A stretch of 64,000 bases of DNA, from positions 1 to 64,000 of the forward strand of contig NZ_RBXA01000003.1 of NCBI RefSeq assembly GCF_003634755.1, in the 5' to 3' direction. The first letter of the stretch is position 1; every line of letters begins with the position of its first letter. The DNA is from Flavobacterium limicola. GTDB lineage: Bacteria; Bacteroidota; Bacteroidia; Flavobacteriales; Flavobacteriaceae. This document shows, piece by piece, positions 55,960 to 64,000 of the stretch. Under the pieces are notes generated by a model. The model worked only from the letters and a program-made list of their open reading frames with translations, did no database searches and was not told where the DNA came from. Both the position numbers and the translations under genes were made by a program.

Positions 55960-56388
55960 ATGAAAAAAATAATTTTGTCACTGACACTATTTTGTTCGGT
56001 ACTTATTTCTTGTAATTCCTTAAAAACGGCTAATAGTCAAAAAGCTGCATTGCAAGGTGCTTGGGAATTGAATTTTATATCAGGACCACGAATCGCCTTT
56101 TCTGGATTGTATCCAAATGATGCCCCAACTATTACTTTTGATTTGAAAGAGAACAGAGTATCCGGGAAAAATAGTTGTAACAGTTATTCCGGAACATTGA
56201 ATGCTGATGGAAATAAAATTAGTTTCAAAGAACCGATGATGGTAACTAAAATGTTTTGTCCGGGAGAAGGGGAGAATGTTTACATGAATACCCTTCAAAA
56301 AATAGATTCTTATTCTGTTTCTGAAGATGGAAAAACGCTGAATTTCAAAATGGGAGACATTGTAATGATGCGTTTTGAGAAAAAATAG
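55960..56388 (+). CDS. META domain lipoprotein (HslJ-like)
   Basis: 142 residues with a lipoprotein signal (FCSVLISC, lipid on about C18). The META domain follows: GAWELNFISG, ITFDLKENRVSGKNSCNSYSGTLNADGNKISF, MMVTKMFCPG. HslJ-type proteins are linked to heat-shock or novobiocin tolerance in E. coli. Two Cys (about 87 and 114) in the SCNSYSG and FCPG segments might form a disulfide. It follows the yihY gene by 54 bases, possibly in one operon. Confidence 0.88.
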   Translation: MKKIILSLTLFCSVLISCNSLKTANSQKAALQGAWELNFISGPRIAFSGLYPNDAPTITFDLKENRVSGKNSCNSYSGTLNADGNKISFKEPMMVTKMFCPGEGENVYMNTLQKIDSYSVSEDGKTLNFKMGDIVMMRFEKK

Positions 56389-56410
56389 ATTATAAACTTT
56401 TGTAGAAATA

Positions 56411-56450
56411 AAAAAACCGCCTTGTTTTCAGGAACAAGGCGGTTTAAAAA
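56411..56450. terminator. Bidirectional terminator, META protein / acyl-CoA dehydrogenase
   Basis: Arms AAACCGCCTTGTT / AACAAGGCGGTTT, loop TTCAGG, A runs on both sides. Confidence 0.85.
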
Positions 56451-56471
56451 AAAACTAAAAACTAATTTTTA

Positions 56472-58277
56472 TTAGAAACAATATTCATTTTCAGCTACTA
56501 ATTTTGCTGTAATTGTTTCTCTCAATGCCACTACATTTGGCATGTTGGTGTATTTTGTAAAACGACGTAATCCCATTAGCATCATACGTTGTTCATCGCC
56601 TTCGGCAAAAGAGATAATACTTTCTTTTCCTTTTTGATTCACAATATCTACCGCTTTGTACAAATACAATTTTGCCATTGCAATTTGCTCTTGTACTTTA
56701 TCTTCTCCTTCTTTTTTAGCCAGTTTTTCAGTACGTAAGATGGTGCTTTCGGCCATATATACTTCTATTAACATATCTGAAGCTGCCATCAATAATTGTT
56801 GGTGAGCGTCTAGGTCTGCGCCAAATTTTTGAACAGCACTTCCGGCAACCATCAAGAATGATTTTTTCAAATTTCTAACGATTTCTTTTTCCTCAGCAAA
56901 TAATTCAGAATAGTCAGGTGTGTCAAAAGATGGAATTCCCATTAATTCTTCAGAAACTTTCATTGCAGGACCTAATAAATCAACATGACCTTTCATCGCT
57001 TTTTTGATCAACATTCCTACAGAAAGCATTCTGTTGATTTCGTTTGTTCCTTCGTAAATACGTGCAATACGCGCATCTCTCCAAGCACTTTCCATAGGAG
57101 TATCTTCTGAGAATCCCATTCCACCAAAAATTTGAATTCCTTCATCGGCACAGTTTTGTACATCTTCAGAAACCGCTACTTTTAAGATAGAACACTCGAT
57201 TGCATATTCCTCAACTCCTTTTAATTCTGCTTCTTGATGTGAAACTCCTTCAGCTTCACGAGCAATAATACGATCTTCAATATCTTTTGCAGCTCTATAA
57301 GAAGCACTTTCTCCAGCATAACAACTAGTAGCCATTTCTGCTAGTTTTGAACGAATAGCACCAAACTGAGAAATCGCAGTATTGAATTGGATTCTTTCAT
57401 TAGCATATTTCACTGAACCTGTAATCACTCTTCTTTGTGCATCCAAACAAGCAGCTGCCAATTTGATACGGCCTACGTTTAAAGCGTTCATGGCAATTTT
57501 GAAACCGTTTCCTCTTTCAGACAACATGTTTTCAACAGGAACTTTTGTTTCGTTGAAGAAAACCTGACGTGTAGAAGATGCACGAATTCCTAATTTATGC
57601 TCTTCTTCACCCATTGAAATTCCGTTATCTGGAGTGTTTTCAAGGATAAAACCAGTAATATTTTTGTCATCGCCAATACGCGCGAAAACGATAAACAAAG
57701 AACAAAATCCGGCATTTGAAATCCACATTTTTTGTCCTGTGATTTTGTAATGTGTTCCATCTTCTGATAAAACGGCTTTTGTTTTTCCAGAATTAGCATC
57801 CGATCCTGCGCCTGGTTCTGTCAAACAGTATGCACCAAACCATTCGCCAGAAGCTAATTTAGGAACGTATTTTTGTTTTTGTTCTTCTGTTCCGTATAAA
57901 GTGATTGGCATCGTTCCAATTCCGGTATGTGCTCCAAAAGCAGTGGAGAAAGATCCCGTTGCTCCCGAAATATAATCACAAACTAACATTGTGGAAACAA
58001 ATCCCATTCCTAATCCGCCATAAGCCTCAGGAACTGCAACTCCTAAAAGTCCTAAGTCTCCTGCTTTTCTCATGGTTTCTTCTGTATAGGCATAATCTTT
58101 TTTCTCAAAACGATCTTTATGTGCCCATAATTCTTTGTCTACAAATTCTTTTACAGAGTCACGCATCATTAATTGCTCTTCTGAGAAATCTTCTGGAGTA
58201 AAGATATCTTCGCACTTTGTTTCTTTAACCAAAAACTGACCGCCACGGGTTACGTTTTTTTCAATTGTATCTGCCAT
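56472..58277 (-). CDS. Acyl-CoA dehydrogenase, long form
   Basis: 601-residue flavoprotein for the first beta-oxidation step. Motifs: YCLTEPGAGSDANSGK (FAD and substrate), KMWISNAG, RRVITGSVKYANER, IQIFGGMGFSEDTPMESAWRD and EGTNEINRML. An extra C-terminal domain (about 440-601) makes it resemble mitochondrial VLCAD/ACAD9 and suggests long-chain substrates. Last gene of the marR-fadN-fadA-acd operon; 66 bases behind fadA. Confidence 0.92.
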   Translation of the reverse strand: MADTIEKNVTRGGQFLVKETKCEDIFTPEDFSEEQLMMRDSVKEFVDKELWAHKDRFEKKDYAYTEETMRKAGDLGLLGVAVPEAYGGLGMGFVSTMLVCDYISGATGSFSTAFGAHTGIGTMPITLYGTEEQKQKYVPKLASGEWFGAYCLTEPGAGSDANSGKTKAVLSEDGTHYKITGQKMWISNAGFCSLFIVFARIGDDKNITGFILENTPDNGISMGEEEHKLGIRASSTRQVFFNETKVPVENMLSERGNGFKIAMNALNVGRIKLAAACLDAQRRVITGSVKYANERIQFNTAISQFGAIRSKLAEMATSCYAGESASYRAAKDIEDRIIAREAEGVSHQEAELKGVEEYAIECSILKVAVSEDVQNCADEGIQIFGGMGFSEDTPMESAWRDARIARIYEGTNEINRMLSVGMLIKKAMKGHVDLLGPAMKVSEELMGIPSFDTPDYSELFAEEKEIVRNLKKSFLMVAGSAVQKFGADLDAHQQLLMAASDMLIEVYMAESTILRTEKLAKKEGEDKVQEQIAMAKLYLYKAVDIVNQKGKESIISFAEGDEQRMMLMGLRRFTKYTNMPNVVALRETITAKLVAENEYCF

Positions 58278-58343
58278 TTTTTTATTTTTTTATGTGTTTT
58301 TATTTATAATCTAAATCCTCAATAAACGGATGGAAATCTATGA

Positions 58344-59525
58344 CTACAAAAGTTCGTAAATACCTGCTGAACCTTGACCAGTTCCAACACACATACTTAC
58401 GATACCGTATTTGCTGCCTCTGCGTTTCATCTCGTCAAATAATTGAACCGATAGTTTTGCTCCTGTACAACCTAGTGGATGACCTAATGCAATTGCTCCA
58501 CCGTTTACATTTACAATATCTGGATTTAGTCCCAATTCGCGAATTACCGCTAATGATTGTGAAGCAAACGCTTCGTTTAACTCAATTAAATCAATATCAT
58601 TCAACGTTAATCCCGCTTGTTTCAATGCTTTTGGAATCGCTTTCACAGGACCAATTCCCATAAGTCTTGGTTCAACTCCAGCCGAAGCAAAGTTTACCAA
58701 ACGAGCAATTGGTTCTAAATTAAGCTCTTTTACCATTTCTTCACTCATAATTAAAACGAAAGCAGCACCATCACTCATTTGAGAAGAGTTACCAGCAGTT
58801 ACACTTCCATCGGCTGCAAATACAGGTCTTAACCCTGCTAAAGCCTCGACAGATGTTCCTGCTCTAGGTCCTTCATCTTTATTTACAACATAAGATTTAG
58901 TTTCTTTTTTTCCGTTTTCATTGATAAAAGTTTGTTCTACTGTAATTGGAACAATTTGCTTGTCAAATTTACCTTCAGCTTGTGCTTTTAAGGCTTTCAT
59001 GTGAGAGTTAAAGGCAAACTCATCTTGGTCAGCTCTAGAAACATTATATTTGTTGGCAACTGCTTCTGCAGTTAGTCCCATTCCCCAATAGTAATCTTCA
59101 TTTCCTTCTTTTGCTACAGCATAATCCGGAGATGGTTTGTAACCACCCATTGGAATAAAACTCATGCTTTCTGCACCACCTGCAATAATGCAGTTAGCCA
59201 TTCCAGACTGAATTTTGGCAGTTGCCATTCCAATTGTTTCTAAACCAGATGCACAATATCTGTTTACGGTAACACCAGGTACATCTTCCACTTTTAATCC
59301 CATTAGAGAGATTAGTCGTCCCATGTTTAATCCTTGTTCTGCCTCTGGCATTGCATTTCCTACCATGACGTCATCAATATGAGTTTTGTCGAAATGCGGC
59401 AACTCATTCATCATGAACTGAATCGTTTCAGCGGCCAATTCATCAGGACGTTTAAATCTAAACACGCCTTTTGGAGCTTTCCCCACGGCTGTTCTGTATG
59501 CTTTAACTATATAGGCTGTTTTCAT
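58344..59525 (-). CDS. fadA: Acetyl-CoA C-acyltransferase (3-ketoacyl-CoA thiolase)
   Basis: 393 residues; cleaves 3-ketoacyl-CoA with CoA. Active-site Cys in VNRYCASGLETI, the His in GGAIALGHPLGCTGAK, the second Cys in SMCVGTGQG. MGMGLTAEAVANKYNVSR and EAFASQSLAVI are typical. It lies 92 bases downstream of the fusion enzyme and is likely in the same operon, although the gap holds an AT-rich inverted repeat (TTTTGAATTATAAAT with ATTTATAATTTAAAA). Confidence 0.94.
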   Translation of the reverse strand: MKTAYIVKAYRTAVGKAPKGVFRFKRPDELAAETIQFMMNELPHFDKTHIDDVMVGNAMPEAEQGLNMGRLISLMGLKVEDVPGVTVNRYCASGLETIGMATAKIQSGMANCIIAGGAESMSFIPMGGYKPSPDYAVAKEGNEDYYWGMGLTAEAVANKYNVSRADQDEFAFNSHMKALKAQAEGKFDKQIVPITVEQTFINENGKKETKSYVVNKDEGPRAGTSVEALAGLRPVFAADGSVTAGNSSQMSDGAAFVLIMSEEMVKELNLEPIARLVNFASAGVEPRLMGIGPVKAIPKALKQAGLTLNDIDLIELNEAFASQSLAVIRELGLNPDIVNVNGGAIALGHPLGCTGAKLSVQLFDEMKRRGSKYGIVSMCVGTGQGSAGIYELL

Positions 59526-59617
59526 ATTTGTTTTAAATTTTGAATTATAAATTTTAAATTACTGTTGACTTAAATTGTACGAAACTTTTAAAAATCAACA
59601 TTTATAATTTAAAATAA

Positions 59618-62008
59618 TTAATTACGAAGCGGTTTCCCTTTGGTTAGCATAAATTGAATTCTTTCTAATGTTTTTCTTTCTGTACAAAGTGACAAGAAAG
59701 CTTCACGTTCTAAATCCAAAATATATTGCTCTGTTACTAATGTTGGTTCTGACAAATCTCCACCAGCCATTACGTAAGCTAGTTTGTTAGCTATTTTTCT
59801 ATCATGTTCTGAAATGTATTTTCCGGCTTGCATTTGGTCTGTTCCTACTAAGAACATTCCCAATGCTTGTTTCCCAAGAACTTTTACGTCATTTCTACGA
59901 ATCGGTTGTGTGTAACCTGCTTCTGCCATTAATAAAGCATGTTTCTTCGCCTCGGCAATTTGACGGTCCTTGTTCACTACAACGATGTCTTTTCCGTGCT
60001 GTAATAGTCCAGAATCAAAAGCCTCGTAAGCAGATGTTGATACTTTTGCCATTGCAACGGTCATGAAATATTCTTGTAAAACATTCAATTCTACATCATT
60101 TTTATGGAATAAATCAGAGGCTCTTAAAGCCATTTCTTTAGATCCACCGCCGCCAGGAATTACTCCAACACCAAATTCTACTAACCCCATATACGTTTCC
60201 GCTGCAGCAACAACTTTATCAGCATGTAAGCTCATTTCGCAACCACCGCCAAAAGTCATTCCGTGTGGTGCAACCACAACTGGAATTCCCGAGTAGCGTA
60301 CGCGCATCATGGTGTCCTGGAACATTTTGATTGCCATATTCAACTCATCGTATTCTTGCTCGACTGCCATCATGAAAATCATTCCGATATTAGCTCCAAC
60401 AGAGAAATTCGCTGCTTGATTTCCAATAACCAATCCTTGATATTCTTTTTCAGATAAGTCAATCGCTTTATTGATAGCTTGTAAAACGTCACCACCAATC
60501 GTATTCATTTTAGATTGGAATTCTAAATTCAAGATTCCGTCTCCTAAATCTTGTATAATTGCTCCGCTGTTACTCCACACTTTTTTGCTCTCGCGTATGT
60601 TGTTCAGTATGATAAATGCATCCTGACCTGGAACTTTAGTTTGTGATTTTGTTGGGATATTATAGAAATAGGTAGCACCTTCTTTAATAGTATAAAAACT
60701 AGAAATTCCTGAAGCTAACATATCAGTTACCCAAGCAGCAGGTTGAAGACCTTCCGCTTTCATTATTTCGATTCCTTTTTCGACACCAATGGCATCCCAA
60801 ATTTCGAAAGGACCATTTTCCCATCCAAAACCGGCTTTCATCGCATCGTCAATTTTGTACAACTCATCTGATATTTCAGGAATTCGGTTCGAAACGTAAG
60901 CAAACATTCCTGCAAAACTTTTTCTGTAAAATTCTCCTGCTTTGTCTTTACCTTTTACCAGAACTTTGAAACGGTCAATTGGTTTATCAATCGTTTTGGT
61001 CAGTTCCAAAGTAGCGAAAGAAGCTTTTTTAGCAGCACGGTATTCTAAAGTATCTAAATCAAGAGACAAAATTTCTTTTCCTTCTTTTTTGTAAAAACCT
61101 TGACCCGTTTTGCTTCCCAACCATTTGTTCTCCATCATTTTGTTGACGAAGTCCGGAAGTTTGAACAACTCGTGTTGCTCGTCATTTGGGCAGTTTTCAT
61201 AGATTCCGTTGGCAACATGTACCAAAGTATCCAATCCAACTACGTCAACAGTTCTGAAAGTAGCCGATTTTGGACGACCAATAACCGGACCGGTCAATTT
61301 ATCCACTTCTTCAATAGTAAGTCCCAATTCTTTTACCAAATGAAACAAACTTTGAATCCCGTAAATACCAACTCTATTTCCAATAAATGCCGGAGTATCT
61401 TTGGCCACGACCGAAGTTTTCCCTAAGAATTTGGAACCATAATCACTTAGGAAATCCAAAACTTCTGTTGAAGTTTGAGGACCAGGAATGATTTCGAATA
61501 ATTTTAAATAACGCGCAGGGTTAAAAAAGTGAGTTCCACAGAAATGCTTTTGAAAATCATCACTTCGGGCTTCGCTCATAAAATGAATTGGAATTCCTGA
61601 GGTGTTTGAAGTAACCAAAGTTCCTGGTTTTCTGAATTTTTCAATTTGTTCAAAAACCATTTTTTTGATGTCCAAACGCTCCACTACAACCTCAATGATC
61701 CAATCGGCTGCTGCGATTTTCGCCATATCATCAGTTGTATTTCCAGTAGTAATTCTGCTGGCAAATTTCTGATTGTAAATAGGGGATGGTTTCGATTTCA
61801 ATGAATTGGATAAATGCTCATTGACCAATCGGTTTCTTACAATTTTGCTTTCTAAAGTAAGTCCTTTTTTGGCTTCGGATTCGGTGAGCTCTCTTGGAAC
61901 GATATCCAAAAGTAAGACTTCAACTCCAATGTTGGCAAAATGACAGGCAATTCCTGATCCCATAATTCCGGATCCAATCACTGCAACTTTTTTAATTGTG
62001 CGTTTCAT
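59618..62008 (-). CDS. fadN: 3-hydroxyacyl-CoA dehydrogenase / enoyl-CoA hydratase, FadN type
   Basis: 796 residues carrying two beta-oxidation steps in one chain. The NAD-binding dehydrogenase is first (VAVIGSGIMGSGIACHFANIG at 9-29, HFFNPARYLKLFEI, catalytic His-Glu in this region), then its C-terminal domains, and the hydratase last (about 495-720: GANIGMI, GMTFGGGCEMSLHAD, GVGVIPGGGGSKEM with the catalytic Glu). This order is that of B. subtilis FadN; E. coli FadB has the reverse. It overlaps the marR end by 17 bases. Confidence 0.93.
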   Translation of the reverse strand: MKRTIKKVAVIGSGIMGSGIACHFANIGVEVLLLDIVPRELTESEAKKGLTLESKIVRNRLVNEHLSNSLKSKPSPIYNQKFASRITTGNTTDDMAKIAAADWIIEVVVERLDIKKMVFEQIEKFRKPGTLVTSNTSGIPIHFMSEARSDDFQKHFCGTHFFNPARYLKLFEIIPGPQTSTEVLDFLSDYGSKFLGKTSVVAKDTPAFIGNRVGIYGIQSLFHLVKELGLTIEEVDKLTGPVIGRPKSATFRTVDVVGLDTLVHVANGIYENCPNDEQHELFKLPDFVNKMMENKWLGSKTGQGFYKKEGKEILSLDLDTLEYRAAKKASFATLELTKTIDKPIDRFKVLVKGKDKAGEFYRKSFAGMFAYVSNRIPEISDELYKIDDAMKAGFGWENGPFEIWDAIGVEKGIEIMKAEGLQPAAWVTDMLASGISSFYTIKEGATYFYNIPTKSQTKVPGQDAFIILNNIRESKKVWSNSGAIIQDLGDGILNLEFQSKMNTIGGDVLQAINKAIDLSEKEYQGLVIGNQAANFSVGANIGMIFMMAVEQEYDELNMAIKMFQDTMMRVRYSGIPVVVAPHGMTFGGGCEMSLHADKVVAAAETYMGLVEFGVGVIPGGGGSKEMALRASDLFHKNDVELNVLQEYFMTVAMAKVSTSAYEAFDSGLLQHGKDIVVVNKDRQIAEAKKHALLMAEAGYTQPIRRNDVKVLGKQALGMFLVGTDQMQAGKYISEHDRKIANKLAYVMAGGDLSEPTLVTEQYILDLEREAFLSLCTERKTLERIQFMLTKGKPLRN

Positions 62009-62459
62009 TTTCTATTTTTTCGGTTTGATTAAATATATTTTTGTCTAAAATTAATTCGTTGATTGTTTCCGAGACTTCTATAAAATGCTGGAGTTTTTCA
62101 TCGGAAATATGTTGTTTTACAGTTTCATTGAATTTTAAAACCGTATTCTTAGATAACTCTCTTTTTTCTTTACCAAATTCAGTGAGGTAAATCAAGACAC
62201 CTCGGCCGTCCACAGGATTTTTCTTTCTAATAATCAGCCCTTTTTCTTCCATAGATTTCAAGGTTCTAGTAAGGCTGGTGGCCTCCATTCCCATTTTTGG
62301 TCCTAAAGATGTAGAAGGCGTTCCTTTATCTTTATCCATACTTAACAAAGCAAAACCTGTTGCCATGGTTGCACCGTATTTAGATGCTTCTTCATTATAC
62401 ATTCGTGATACTGCTTGCCAGGTTGCACGTAAAATGTAATCTATTGTTTTGTCTTTCAT
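61992..62459 (-). CDS. MarR family regulator of the beta-oxidation operon
   Basis: 155 residues with a winged helix-turn-helix (about 35-105): STSLGPKMGMEATSLTRTLKSMEEKGLIIRKKNPVDGRGVLIYLTEFGKE. The start ATG is 21 bases after the -7 box and the gene overlaps fadN by 17 bases, so it heads the operon and probably represses it, with an acyl-CoA as inducer by analogy to other fatty-acid MarR and FadR-like regulators. The ligand is inferred. Confidence 0.9.
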   Translation of the reverse strand: MKDKTIDYILRATWQAVSRMYNEEASKYGATMATGFALLSMDKDKGTPSTSLGPKMGMEATSLTRTLKSMEEKGLIIRKKNPVDGRGVLIYLTEFGKEKRELSKNTVLKFNETVKQHISDEKLQHFIEVSETINELILDKNIFNQTEKIENETHN

Positions 62460-62477
62460 AAATAACTATATCGATTT

Positions 62478-62508
62478 CAAATATAATAAAAAATACTATG
62501 CACGCATA
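62478..62508 (-). promoter_or_regulatory. marR-fad promoter with a probable MarR operator
   Basis: TATATTTG (62478-62485, minus) is the -7 box. Directly upstream, TATGC-AC-GCATA (62497-62508) is a perfect short palindrome placed where the polymerase contacts between -7 and -33. This is the usual position for a repressor of the MarR type. Confidence 0.55.
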
Positions 62509-62605
62509 ATATATTTAAACATTTTTTTGTTAAAAAGTATTAAATATAAAAAAACTCTGCTGAAATACAGAAGATTATACTGTTTTTTATGACTAATTAT
62601 TTTTT

Positions 62606-62700
62606 GGGTCTGTCCCTTCGGGTCGGGCTGTACGTTGTATCTTTTATATAGTCCCGACGCATCGGGACTATATAAAAGGATGCCACTTCTATGCCTCACA
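62606..62700 (-). repeat. Dispersed hairpin element, copy 3 (16-base perfect stem)
   Basis: On the minus strand: GAAGTGGCATCC, then a perfect stem with arms 62662-62677 and 62642-62657 (TTTTATATAGTCCCGA and its complement) and a four-base loop, then AAAAGATACAACGTACAGC and a second small CCC-GAA-GGG hairpin (about 62610-62622). The collar ATCCTTTT...AAAAGATA is shared with copy 2. It lies about 150 bases upstream of marR, outside its promoter. Confidence 0.6.
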
Positions 62701-62716
62701 TAAAATGGGTGTTGGA

Positions 62717-62746
62717 CACTAATTAAGATTTATAACTTAATTAGTG
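62717..62746. repeat. Perfect 11-base inverted repeat near copy 3
   Basis: CACTAATTAAG (62717-62727) and CTTAATTAGTG (62736-62746) with an 8-base spacer. It lies 17 bases from the end of copy 3. No T run follows on either side. It could be an operator or part of an older element. Confidence 0.6.
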
Positions 62747-62952
62747 AGACTACGAGTTTTCGTAATTATAAGTAGTTTCATATAATTTAAGGATAACTGA
62801 TAGAACGTAGAAAAAAGACTAATTTATTTCCCTGTTGGAAGAATCAAGTCTTATAAATTTTAGATATAATTTGTGATTAGGAATGATGCGGGTTTATTGT
62901 ATTTAGAATTTAAATATAATCGTAACAATAAAGTAGAAAATTAATTGATGAT
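62747..62952. other. AT-rich intergenic stretch
   Basis: About 200 bases between the inverted repeat and the fadD terminator. I see no gene, promoter or structure in it. Confidence 0.4.
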
Positions 62953-62996
62953 AAAACGAAAAAACCACGAATATCAATTCGTGGTTTTTTCGTTTT
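62953..62996 (-). terminator. Terminator of fadD
   Basis: Perfect 20-base arms (62953-62972 and 62977-62996) with CCACGAAT at the tip and AAAAACG/CGTTTT at the base, loop ATCA. About 65 bases after the fadD stop. Confidence 0.85.
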
Positions 62997-63059
62997 TAAT
63001 TGTTTTTCCCTTGCTTTCAAAAGTTGAATGAAGAGTATTAACTAGGTTTTTTCTTAAAT

Positions 63060-64000
63060 CTAGATGTAGATTTTATGAAATAAATCAATATACTTATCCA
63101 TTATTATTTTTCGTTTTAATTTTAAGGTAGGAGTAAGATGTCCACCTTCAACCGACCATAAATCTGGAGTAAGTTCAAAACGTTTTATTTTTTCCCAATT
63201 ACCAAATTTTTCATTTAGGCTATCAATTTCAACTTGAATCCTTTCGATTACTTTTTCGTTAGCGACTATTTCTTCATTGCTTTTTCCGATGTCGATTCCG
63301 TGAATAACCGCCCATTCTTTTATAAAATCAAAACTGGGTTGTATCAATGCAGCAGGCATTTTTTGTCCATCACCAATGACCATGATTTGTTCAATGAAAC
63401 GGGATTGTTTCATCGTGTTTTCAATTAATTGTGGTGCAATATATTTACCTCCCGATGTTTTGAACATTTCTTTTTTACGGTCTGTGATTTTTAAAAATCC
63501 TTCTTCGTCAAATATTCCAATATCACCAGTATGAAAATAACCATCGGTAATTACCTCATTTGTGAGTTTTTCATCTTTATAATATCCCATCATCACGTTA
63601 GGTCCTTTGCAAAGGATTTCTCCATCTTCGGCTATAATGACTTCAACATTGTCAATGACTTTTCCAACAGTTCCTACTTTGAAACCTCGATTTCTTATGT
63701 CGTTAACAGAGATTACAGGAGACGTTTCTGTTAAACCGTATCCTTCCATAACTGGGATTTCTGCGGCTGCAAAAATACGGGCTAATCTTGGCTGTAAAGC
63801 CGCACTTCCAGAAACCATCAAATCTAGATTTCCACCCAAACCTTCTTTCCATTTGCTAAAAATAAGTTTTCGTGCAATTTTAAGTTGAAACTCATACCAC
63901 AAACCATTTTTTCCATAAGGTTCATAGATTAACCCCAAATCAATTGCCCAGAAGAATAATTTCTTTTTAATCCCGGTTAATTCAGTTCCTTTTGCATAAA
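63060..64000 (-). CDS. fadD: Long-chain acyl-CoA synthetase, C-terminal part (cut by right edge)
   Basis: Activates fatty acids to acyl-CoA with ATP. The frame is open to the window edge; the start lies beyond it, and residues such as LTGIKKKLFFWAIDLGLIYEP continue upstream of the first Met-like codon. About 313 residues are visible with MVSGSAAL, the adenylate motif EGYGLTETSP, FHTGDIG, the hinge DRKKEMFKTSGGKYIAPQ and the catalytic Lys region LKLKRKII. It resembles the eukaryotic-like FACS type found in Bacteroidota. It supplies substrate for the operon at 56472-62459. Confidence 0.92.
   Translation of the reverse strand, partial: YAKGTELTGIKKKLFFWAIDLGLIYEPYGKNGLWYEFQLKIARKLIFSKWKEGLGGNLDLMVSGSAALQPRLARIFAAAEIPVMEGYGLTETSPVISVNDIRNRGFKVGTVGKVIDNVEVIIAEDGEILCKGPNVMMGYYKDEKLTNEVITDGYFHTGDIGIFDEEGFLKITDRKKEMFKTSGGKYIAPQLIENTMKQSRFIEQIMVIGDGQKMPAALIQPSFDFIKEWAVIHGIDIGKSNEEIVANEKVIERIQVEIDSLNEKFGNWEKIKRFELTPDLWSVEGGHLTPTLKLKRKIIMDKYIDLFHKIYI

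Noticed and set aside
59526..59617. AT-rich inverted repeat between fadN and fadA as a terminator
   Set aside because: The stem is almost pure A/T with mismatches and no T run that stands out from the background; the genes are probably co-transcribed.
62496..62699. 67-residue minus-strand frame upstream of marR
   Set aside because: It lies across repeat copy 3 and the MarR operator; the translation of a perfect hairpin is not a protein gene.
62701..62746. Possible insertion-sequence end (GGTGTTGGACACTAATTAAG...)
   Set aside because: No transposase, no matching second end and no target duplication in reach; I keep it only as an inverted repeat.
1..64000. CRISPR arrays, tRNA genes, integrases, toxin-antitoxin or restriction genes
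   Set aside because: I looked for regular repeat-spacer patterns, T-loop sequences and typical motifs and found none.

Overview
The window is a chromosomal stretch of a low-GC member of the Bacteroidota, most likely Flavobacterium or a close relative. Signs of this are the AT-rich base composition, the flavobacterial promoter word TAnnTTTG in front of most genes, a TonB receptor paired with a DUF4249 lipoprotein, a PUR-like DUF3276 protein, a long-form NusB, Leu/Phe/Val dehydrogenase, PafA alkaline phosphatase and a cyclophilin-FKBP fusion. It looks like core genome: I see no insertion sequence, integrase, CRISPR array, prophage, restriction system or tRNA gene.

Layout. 1-95 is the 3' end of a 5S rRNA and its terminator, so an rRNA operon enters from the left. 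516-11162 holds secreted phosphatase PafA, lysine synthesis (lysA), ammonium assimilation (gltBD) and the TCA-cycle gene sucC. 11327-18333 holds selO, a secreted plug-like protein, an NAD(P)-binding protein, a DUF1456 protein, a dipeptide epimerase, an esterase, a TerB-like protein and an unknown outer-membrane protein. 18495-24241 has uvrB, rlmF, a lipoprotein hydrolase, thiamine pyrophosphokinase and the DUF4249 lipoprotein. 24277-29517 has its TonB receptor, then icd, rplS and trmD. 29865-39721 has a lipocalin, the dual immunophilin, csaA, the PUR protein, an ABC exporter, leucine dehydrogenase, nusB, yajC, a histone-H1-like Lys/Ala protein, a DUF1801 protein and pepT. 39899-46623 has a coiled-coil secreted protein, pyrD, an ECF sigma/anti-sigma/Spy-like operon, an SRPBCC-GyrI protein, a MazG-like protein and ilvE. 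46924-56388 has mnmD, a tiny conserved protein, the divergent pair oxyR/dps, a SulP transporter with beta-carbonic anhydrase, a LETM1-like protein, an exported superoxide dismutase, a YihY/BrkB protein and a META lipoprotein. 56472-64000 is a fatty-acid beta-oxidation block: acyl-CoA dehydrogenase, thiolase, FadN-type fusion enzyme and MarR regulator in one operon, next to a long-chain acyl-CoA synthetase cut by the right edge.

Genes that work together: gltB+gltD; TonB receptor+DUF4249; sigma/anti-sigma/Spy-like; oxyR+dps, with the nearby superoxide dismutase also in oxidative defence; SulP+carbonic anhydrase as a probable bicarbonate module; marR-fadN-fadA-acyl-CoA dehydrogenase plus fadD.

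The least explained feature is a dispersed intergenic element seen three times (23271-23419 on +, 29610-29692 on -, 62606-62700 on -). Copies 1 and 2 share the same outer sequence blocks around completely different central hairpins; copy 3 shares the ATCCTTTT...AAAAGATA collar of copy 2. It looks like a structured RNA or a REP-like repeat. Other points worth a look are a MarR-type operator inside the fad promoter, a possible leader RNA before rplS, a stand-alone secreted plug-like protein, the Lys/Ala protein, and several gene starts that the promoter positions correct.
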